Below are positions 6,067 to 10,524 of a stretch of 10,524 nt of DNA, in pieces. The DNA is from Candidatus Treponema faecavium (GTDB taxonomy: Bacteria; Spirochaetota; Spirochaetia; Treponematales; Treponemataceae): assembly GCA_019113455.1 (NCBI GenBank), contig DXHG01000143.1:1-10524 (forward strand), given 5' to 3'. Position numbers and translations under genes: made by a program. Below the pieces are notes generated by a model. That model was not told the origin of the DNA, searched no databases, and saw nothing but the letters and a program-made list of their open reading frames with translations. The number at the start of each line of letters is the position of its first letter. Positions within the stretch are counted from its first letter, which is position 1.

Positions 6067-7547
6067 ACCGCAGTATCTCCTTCGCCGTTATTTTTCAGTG
6101 AATCATAGAGTGCGCGCCCAAGTTTCCAGTTGTCTCCCGCACCCATTGTTACAAACACGCAGTCTCTGTCCAAAGTAAGAAGCTCGCTGCGCACGTCACC
6201 GTACGCGTCCATGACTTCCGCGTAATACCGTACATGCGGATGCCGCTTTGCAGCAGCCTGCGCGAGCAGCTCGCCGCTCACCTTAAAACCGTCAGCCGTC
6301 TCACGCGCCGAAGCGTATATTTTGTGCAGAATAACCTCGTCGGCGGCTGAAAAACATCCGGCAAAGCGATCAAAAAGCGCCTCGGTACGGCTGTACGTGT
6401 GCGCCATAAAATCAACAATAAGCGTGCGTTCAGGATAAAAACTCTTGTATCCGGCAAGCGTCACCTGTATTGCGCTGGGATGATGGCCGTAATCATCGAT
6501 AAATACGATATCGCGGCCGTTTACCCTGCATGAGCCGATAATCTCGCTTCGCCGTCTGCCGCCTGAAAACGAAAGCAGCCCCTGTGCAAGTTTGTCGCGC
6601 TCCGCTTCGCCTGCCTGCCGCCCCGTTTCTTCAAACAGCGAGCACACAAGTGCTGCTGCTGCTGCTGCGTTCAGCGCCATGTGCCTTCCGGGCATCCGCA
6701 GCGCAAACTCAAACGGCGCAAACCGCTCAAGCGCAAAATACTGTCTGCCGTCTTTTACATCTCCAAAACTGACGCGGTACTGACCCTGTGCGCGTTCGCC
6801 GTACTGTGTCAGCCGTATATCAGGACGCAGCCGTGCCGCCGCCTGCGCGCACTCGCACGCGCCGCGGTCATCGGCGCAGTAGATAAGCTCACCGTCCTGA
6901 GGCAGCAGACAGATATACTCAACAAACGCATCGCGTATCGACTCATACGTCGGATAATAATCCTGATGATCGCTTTCAACGCTTGTAAGCACGATTTTTT
7001 TTGGATGGAACGACATAAAATGACGCTGGTACTCGCACGTTTCGGCGATGAAAAAATCATGGCCGTCGGTCAGCGTACAGCTTCCGCCAAACGAAGCGAT
7101 TGCGCTGCCCGCAAGCGTCTGCGCCGCAAGCCCCATTTCGTGCGCCGCCGTGCCGGCAAGGCCGGCTGTCGTTGTCTTTCCGTGAACGCCGCAGATGCCG
7201 CAGCTGTACGTGCCCGCCGAAAAAAGCCCCAGCGCCTCGGAATACAGCAGGCACGGCACGCCAGCCTCACGCGCGCGGTGCAGTTCGGGATGCGTCTGAA
7301 CAGAATACGCGGCTGAATATATCACGCACTGTACATCGGCAGTGATGTTTTCTGCTGAAAACGCCTGCGGCGCAATGCCGAGCTGCTTGAGTATTTCGTC
7401 GGTATAAAACACATCGGAAACATCGCTTCCTGACACGGATGCGCCGCGCGAAACGAGAATCTCTGCAAGCGCCGTCATTCCCGTTCCTTTGACGCCGGTC
7501 ATATGTATGCGGAACCCGCGCATATCCTGCGGAAACACGAAACTCAT
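6063..7547 (-). CDS. murC: UDP-N-acetylmuramate--L-alanine ligase
   Basis: This is a 494-residue cytoplasmic enzyme that adds L-alanine to UDP-MurNAc using ATP, the first peptide step of peptidoglycan precursor synthesis. Three Mur-ligase domains are visible. The N-terminal Rossmann domain starts with RIHMTGVKGTGMTALAEIL (13-31). The central ATPase domain has the P-loop GVHGKTTT (120-127), ESDHQDYYP (191-199) and RHMALNAAAA (288-297). The C-terminal domain has DDYGHHPSAI (351-360), FMAHTYSRTEALF (380-392) and MGAGDNWKLG (468-477). The stretch after the P-loop, FIAETCEYQRHFMSF (166-180), departs from the ADESDGSF wording usual in MurC but resembles a variant branch. A run of six alanines (294-299) is coded by six identical GCA codons. 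MurC is preferred over Mpl because of the wording around SVESDH. The gene heads a four-gene operon. No ribosome site precedes the ATG at 7547, while a promoter-like pair ends 6 nt before it. In-frame ATGs at codons 9 and 16 are less likely starts. Confidence 0.92.
   Translation of the reverse strand: MSFVFPQDMRGFRIHMTGVKGTGMTALAEILVSRGASVSGSDVSDVFYTDEILKQLGIAPQAFSAENITADVQCVIYSAAYSVQTHPELHRAREAGVPCLLYSEALGLFSAGTYSCGICGVHGKTTTAGLAGTAAHEMGLAAQTLAGSAIASFGGSCTLTDGHDFFIAETCEYQRHFMSFHPKKIVLTSVESDHQDYYPTYESIRDAFVEYICLLPQDGELIYCADDRGACECAQAAARLRPDIRLTQYGERAQGQYRVSFGDVKDGRQYFALERFAPFEFALRMPGRHMALNAAAAAALVCSLFEETGRQAGEAERDKLAQGLLSFSGGRRRSEIIGSCRVNGRDIVFIDDYGHHPSAIQVTLAGYKSFYPERTLIVDFMAHTYSRTEALFDRFAGCFSAADEVILHKIYASARETADGFKVSGELLAQAAAKRHPHVRYYAEVMDAYGDVRSELLTLDRDCVFVTMGAGDNWKLGRALYDSLKNNGEGDTAV
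6651..6668. repeat. Triplet repeat (TGC)6 inside murC
   Basis: Six perfect TGC units on the plus strand read as six GCA alanine codons in murC (residues 294-299, right after RHMALN). The tract could gain or lose alanines by slippage without breaking the frame. It sits in a helix of the central domain where other MurC proteins also carry several alanines. Confidence 0.85.
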
Positions 7548-7553
7548 GCCAGT

Positions 7554-7582
7554 ATCATACTAAAAGCGCGCCCCCTGCGCAA
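7554..7582 (-). promoter_or_regulatory. Predicted promoter of the murC operon
   Basis: On the minus strand, TTGCGC (7577-7582, TTG core matches) is followed by a 17-nt spacer and TATGAT (7554-7559, 5/6 match). The box ends 6 nt before the murC ATG, so transcription would start at or next to the initiation codon. Confidence 0.5.
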
Positions 7583-7620
7583 TAACCGCTGCGCTGTTGG
7601 CTGTCCCTAACCCGGAGCGC

Positions 7621-7649
7621 TTGCGTTTAGCCGCGCGCATCGCTACACT
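7621..7649 (+). promoter_or_regulatory. Predicted promoter of neuB
   Basis: TTGCGT (7621-7626) is followed by a 17-nt spacer and TACACT (7644-7649, 4/6 match). The box ends 7 nt before the neuB ATG at 7657. The -35 wording is nearly the same as that of the murC promoter on the other strand. The weak -10 match makes this less certain. Confidence 0.42.
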
Positions 7650-7656
7650 GGTAACC

Positions 7657-8805
7657 ATGCCAGTCAGTATCATTGCCGAAATCGGCACCGCGCACGGCGG
7701 AAATCCGCACAAAATGCGCGCGCTCATAGACGCGGCGGCGGATTCAGGCGCCGATTACGTTAAGTTTCAGTGGGTATACGCGGACGAAATACTGCATCCC
7801 GACACGGGCTTTGTTTCGCTTCCCGGCGGTACCGTGCCGCTGTACCAGAGATTCAGGGAACTTGAAGTGCCGCCTGAGTTTTTTTCGGAGGCGCTCGAAT
7901 ATGCGCACAAATGCGGCGTAGGTTTTATCTGCTCTCCGTTCGGTCTTAAAAGCCTTGACGAGCTGCTTGCACTCAAGCCTGACGCGGTAAAAATCGCCTC
8001 GCCTGAACTCAACCATTACCCGCTGCTCAAAAAGCTCAATGAATACGCCGAGAACATGGGAGATTCAGCGCCGCCTGCTATTCTTTCTGCCGGCGTGTCG
8101 CGTCTGGGCGATATCGAAAAGGCGCTCGGCTGCCTCAACGCATACCAGCGGCTGCCTCAAAAAGACAGTCGGCTTGCCCCGCTTTCGCTGCTGCACTGCG
8201 TAACAGCGTACCCCGCGCCTGAAACGGAGTACAATCTCCGCACCATACAGACGCTTTCCGCCATATTCGGCGTGAGCACAGGCGTAAGCGATCACAGTCT
8301 TGACGCGGTGCTTGTGCCCGTGCTCAGCGTGATTGCAGGCGGCGTCATTATTGAAAAGCACATCACGCTGAGCAAAGAGACGGACGGCCTTGACGACCCC
8401 GTTGCGCTTGAGCCGCGCGAGTTCGCGCTCATGACCGAACAGGTGCGCAAAGCCGAACAATACCTGTCAGCATATGGAAGCGCCTGCGGGGCAGACTCAG
8501 CGCTTGAAGCGCTTGCACGCTCCTATCCTAAAGAAACAATCATCGCCGCGCTCGGAGACGGCGTTAAGCGCCTTGCCCCCGCCGAGGCGGCAAATTACGG
8601 AAGGACAAACCGTTCGCTGCATTTTATGAAGCACTTGCAGACGGGAACATGTATCAGCAAAGGCGATATCGCCGTACTGCGCACGGAAAAGGTGCTTACC
8701 CCAGGTATTTCGCCTGAATATCTCGATACGGTGCTTGGCGCGCGCCTTGCCCGGGACGTCCGGTCAGGAGACGGCGTACAATGGCGGCAGCTGCTCTTGT
8801 ACTAG
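7657..8805 (+). CDS. neuB: NeuB-family nonulosonate (sialic-acid-type) synthase
   Basis: This is a 382-residue cytoplasmic enzyme of the NeuB family, which condenses phosphoenolpyruvate with an N-acyl-hexosamine to make a nine-carbon acidic sugar (sialic, legionaminic or pseudaminic type). The barrel begins with SIIAEIGTAHGG (4-15) and has VKFQW (35-39), CSPFGLKSLDEL (92-103), KIASPEL (112-118), LHCVTAYP (179-186), GVSDHS (209-214) and IIEKHITL (231-238). H213 and H235 occupy the places of the metal-binding histidines recalled for meningococcal NeuB (H215, H236), and D246 that of D247. After EKHITLSKETDG the text is LDDPVAL where typical NeuB has DHKASL. A C-terminal SAF (antifreeze-like) domain spans about 318-378, with NRSL at its start. 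The start at 7657 is chosen over an upstream in-frame TTG at 7597 because homology begins here and the TTG lies above the promoter. No neuA or neuC is visible in the window. The product sugar is unknown; flagellin or surface glycan decoration is an inference. Confidence 0.85.
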   Translation: MPVSIIAEIGTAHGGNPHKMRALIDAAADSGADYVKFQWVYADEILHPDTGFVSLPGGTVPLYQRFRELEVPPEFFSEALEYAHKCGVGFICSPFGLKSLDELLALKPDAVKIASPELNHYPLLKKLNEYAENMGDSAPPAILSAGVSRLGDIEKALGCLNAYQRLPQKDSRLAPLSLLHCVTAYPAPETEYNLRTIQTLSAIFGVSTGVSDHSLDAVLVPVLSVIAGGVIIEKHITLSKETDGLDDPVALEPREFALMTEQVRKAEQYLSAYGSACGADSALEALARSYPKETIIAALGDGVKRLAPAEAANYGRTNRSLHFMKHLQTGTCISKGDIAVLRTEKVLTPGISPEYLDTVLGARLARDVRSGDGVQWRQLLLY

Positions 8806-8851
8806 CAGAACAGAGGCGCTCACAGAGAGCAGACTTTCTATTTGTTTCTCA

Positions 8852-9607
8852 TCAGCGGCCAAGGAGCCGCCGCGTGTATGGGTGGCTGGGCGCGGCATAC
8901 AGGTCTTCTGCGCTCCCCGTTTCTATAAACTCACCGTTATACATAACAGCGATTCTGCTGCAAAAATAACAGACGGTCTCTATGTCGTGCGATATAAACA
9001 GAAATGAAACGCCGCGTTCTTTATTGAGCCGTGAGAGAAGGTTCAGTATATTTGCCTGCACGGACACATCGAGCGAGGCGAGTATCTCGTCGCAGATAAT
9101 GAGCCGCGGAGCAGCAAGCAGCGCGCAGCCGATTGCGACGCGCTGACGCTGGCCGCCGCTCAGCTCCGCTGCGCGAAAGCCTGCATATTCTTCCGAAAGC
9201 CCCACCGCCTCAAGCGTTTCGCGCACCGCGCGCAGCCGCCGCTGTTTTGGCTCTTTTCTGATAATAAGCGGCTCTTCAAGCAGCCGCCCCACGCTCATGC
9301 ACGGATCAAGCGCACTGTCAGCGTTCTGAAACACAAGCTGCACCGCGCCGCTGCGTTCAAGGCGCCGCAATGAGCGCAAGTCTCTGCCGCACAGCGATAC
9401 GGTTCCCGTATACGGTACAAGGCCGCACACCGCTTTTGCAAGCGTTGTCTTGCCGCAGCCGCTCTCGCCGATAAGCCCGAATATCTCGCCTTCCGCAATC
9501 TGCAAAGCCACATCGCGCACGGTCTCTTTCTGAATGCGGCGCAGAACACCTGTACGCACGGCATACGACACAGACAGATTCTGCACATCAAGAACCGGTT
9601 GGCTCAT
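8852..9607 (-). CDS. Opp/Dpp/Nik-type ABC importer ATPase, OppF-like
   Basis: This is a 251-residue nucleotide-binding subunit that powers a peptide- or nickel-type ABC importer at the inner face of the membrane. Walker A is GESGCGKT (47-54), the Q-loop is FQN (Q94), the signature is LSGGQRQR (149-156), Walker B is LIICDE (169-174) followed by ILASLD, and the switch histidine is H207 in ISHD. The end HPYTRRLLGR (242-251) stops right where longer OppF proteins continue, so it is of the short DppF/NikE type. The start is placed at ATG 9607, not at the in-frame ATG 54 nt upstream. Reasons are that AGGAGG (9615-9620) lies 7 nt before it, the stop of the upstream gene overlaps by 4 nt (ATGA), and homology begins here. 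It pairs with the OppD-like ATPase upstream. It converges with neuB across a 46-bp gap with no clear terminator. Substrate unknown. Confidence 0.9.
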   Translation of the reverse strand: MSQPVLDVQNLSVSYAVRTGVLRRIQKETVRDVALQIAEGEIFGLIGESGCGKTTLAKAVCGLVPYTGTVSLCGRDLRSLRRLERSGAVQLVFQNADSALDPCMSVGRLLEEPLIIRKEPKQRRLRAVRETLEAVGLSEEYAGFRAAELSGGQRQRVAIGCALLAAPRLIICDEILASLDVSVQANILNLLSRLNKERGVSFLFISHDIETVCYFCSRIAVMYNGEFIETGSAEDLYAAPSHPYTRRLLGR

Positions 9608-10524
9608 ATTCCCGCCTCCTCTTGCGCTCGCTGCGATGAGGCCCGTATGCAGCGGCAGCAATGGCCGTCCGTTATTTCACGCAGTTCAGCGGCCTGCACA
9701 AAGCACGCGCTGTCCGCATCGGGGCAGCGGTTTGCAAAACCGCAGCGCGCGTCTGCACAGCAGCGTTCGGGAATACCGGAGAGCGCAGGCAGCGCACCGC
9801 CTCTGTGCCTGAACGAGGGAACGCAGCGGATAAGACCGCGCGTATATGGGTGCAGCGGGTTTTCAAGCACCTGCTGCGTGCTGCCTGTCTCGACGATTTT
9901 CCCTGCATACATCACCGCAATACGGCTGCAGCATGACGCAAGCACGGAAAGATTGTGGCTTACCAAAAGCAGCGCCGCACCGCTTTTATTGCAGATACCG
10001 GTAAGCAGCGAAAGGATGCTTTTCTGTACGCTCGGGTCAAGCGCCGTTGTCGGCTCATCGGCGATAATCAGTTTTGGTTCATTGATAATAGCTCCCGCAA
10101 TCATCACGCGCTGACGCATACCGCCTGAAAGCTGATGCGGGTATTGATTATAAAAGAACTTTGTATCAGGGAGCCCGACAGACCGCAGCGCAGAACGCAC
10201 GCGTTCCCGTATTTCTTGTGCCGTACAGGTACTGAAAAGCACGAGCCTTTCGGCAATTTGGCGGTAAACTGTCATAACCGGATTAAGAGACGACAGGGGA
10301 TTTTGAAACACGTATCCCATATCTCTGCCTAAAATGCGGCGGAACTCCGCATCAGACAGGGCGCACATATCCCTGCCGTCAAACAGAATCCTTCCGCCGC
10401 TCATGCGAAGACCGTCAGGCAGCAGACGCCCCGGTGCAAGCACTGCCGTTGTTTTTCCGCAGCCGCTTTCGCCCGCAATGCCGAGCGGCTCGCCCCGATG
10501 CAGCGAGAGCGACACGTCGTGCAC
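9604..10524 (-). CDS. Opp/Dpp-type ABC importer ATPase, OppD-like (N-terminus cut by window edge)
   Basis: These are the last 306 residues of an OppD/DppD-type ATPase; roughly the first 30 residues lie beyond the window. In window numbering, Walker A is GESGCGKT (18-25), the Q-loop is FQNP (Q74), the signature is LSGGMRQR (132-139), Walker B is LIIADEP (152-158) and the switch histidine is H190. After HPYTRGL (225-231) comes the oligopeptide-transporter C-terminal domain. It contains C261-x5-C267-x6-C274 (in CGFANRCPDADSAC) and a CCRC group at 289-292. Similar cysteines hold an Fe-S cluster in a mycobacterial DppD, recalled from memory. The gene overlaps the OppF-like gene by 4 nt. Permease and binding-protein genes are not in view and probably lie to the right. 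Peptide, dipeptide and nickel uptake are all possible. Confidence 0.9.
   Translation of the reverse strand: MHDVSLSLHRGEPLGIAGESGCGKTTAVLAPGRLLPDGLRMSGGRILFDGRDMCALSDAEFRRILGRDMGYVFQNPLSSLNPVMTVYRQIAERLVLFSTCTAQEIRERVRSALRSVGLPDTKFFYNQYPHQLSGGMRQRVMIAGAIINEPKLIIADEPTTALDPSVQKSILSLLTGICNKSGAALLLVSHNLSVLASCCSRIAVMYAGKIVETGSTQQVLENPLHPYTRGLIRCVPSFRHRGGALPALSGIPERCCADARCGFANRCPDADSACFVQAAELREITDGHCCRCIRASSQRAQEEAGI
9615..9620 (-). promoter_or_regulatory. AGGAGG ribosome site fixing the OppF-like start
   Basis: A full AGGAGG on the minus strand, within the end of the OppD-like gene, lies 7 nt before the ATG at 9605-9607. It decides this start over the in-frame ATG at 9659-9661. Confidence 0.75.

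Larger units (their letters stand above)
7548..7656. other. Divergent promoter region between murC and neuB
   Basis: These 109 bp separate the murC and neuB ATGs and carry two back-to-back promoter-like pairs, one per strand (7554-7582 and 7621-7649). No Shine-Dalgarno-like sequence precedes either ATG at a workable distance; the nearest purine run on the plus strand, CGGAG around 7613-7617, is some 40 nt from the neuB ATG. No hairpin or riboswitch is recognised. Confidence 0.5.

Noticed and set aside
6063..7547. Assignment of the ligase as Mpl (murein peptide ligase)
   Set aside because: The wording around the SVESDH and DDYGHHP motifs fits MurC better, and the gene is in a housekeeping operon.
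7597..7656. Upstream TTG start for neuB adding 20 residues
   Set aside because: The extra residues do not look like NeuB, and the TTG lies upstream of the predicted promoter; homology begins at the ATG at 7657.
8806..8851. Terminator between neuB and the OppF-like gene
   Set aside because: No stem of useful length followed by a T tract could be found on either strand in this 46-bp gap.
9608..9661. Longer N-terminus for the OppF-like protein from the ATG at 9661
   Set aside because: The AGGAGG at 9615-9620, the ATGA overlap and family homology all favour the ATG at 9607.

Overview
The window is about 10.5 kb of gene-dense, fairly GC-rich bacterial chromosome with short intergenic gaps and overlapping (ATGA) junctions. 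No rRNA, tRNA, CRISPR array, insertion sequence or phage gene is visible. The gene set (murC, yicC, a cytidylate kinase-like gene, a short MutY, an orphan neuB-like gene, an Opp/Dpp-type ABC importer) and the style of the proteins suggest a spirochaete of the genus Treponema. That placement is an inference from protein resemblance and was not tested by a search.

Layout. (i) 86-2707, minus strand: a two-gene unit, a CLC-family antiporter followed after 13 nt by a MATE-family efflux protein. The CLC protein carries the residue set of the fluoride/proton antiporter branch (CLC-F), not that of ordinary chloride CLCs. The MATE protein appears to have lost a transmembrane segment near its C-terminus. 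(ii) 2708-2922: a divergent promoter region. (iii) 2923-3723, plus strand: an uncharacterised protein with the hallmarks of a permuted papain-like (NlpC/P60-like) cysteine hydrolase. (iv) 3744-7547, minus strand: a compact four-gene operon murC > yicC > cmk-like > mutY-like, with gaps of -4, +8 and +11 nt. MurC acts in peptidoglycan precursor synthesis, YicC is an endoribonuclease, the kinase-like protein resembles CMP kinases, and the adenine glycosylase lacks both the Fe-S cluster cysteines and the C-terminal NUDIX-like domain. (v) 7548-7656: a second divergent promoter region. (vi) 7657-8805, plus strand: a nonulosonate (sialic-acid-type) synthase, NeuB-like, without its usual partner genes. 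(vii) 8852-10524, minus strand: two ATPases of an oligopeptide/dipeptide/nickel-type ABC importer, OppD-like (cut by the right edge) and OppF-like, overlapping by 4 nt.

A cross-cutting signal concerns translation initiation. Genes inside operons (MATE, yicC, cmk-like, mutY-like, oppF-like) have recognisable purine-rich Shine-Dalgarno sequences. Three genes at the heads of transcripts (murC, neuB, the 2923 gene) have none upstream and instead have a -10-like hexamer only 6-8 nt before the ATG, as expected for leaderless mRNAs. No complete new multi-gene system is evident. The most interesting items are the leaderless pattern, the CLC-F antiporter, the MATE protein with a missing helix, the Fe-S-less MutY and the uncharacterised hydrolase.
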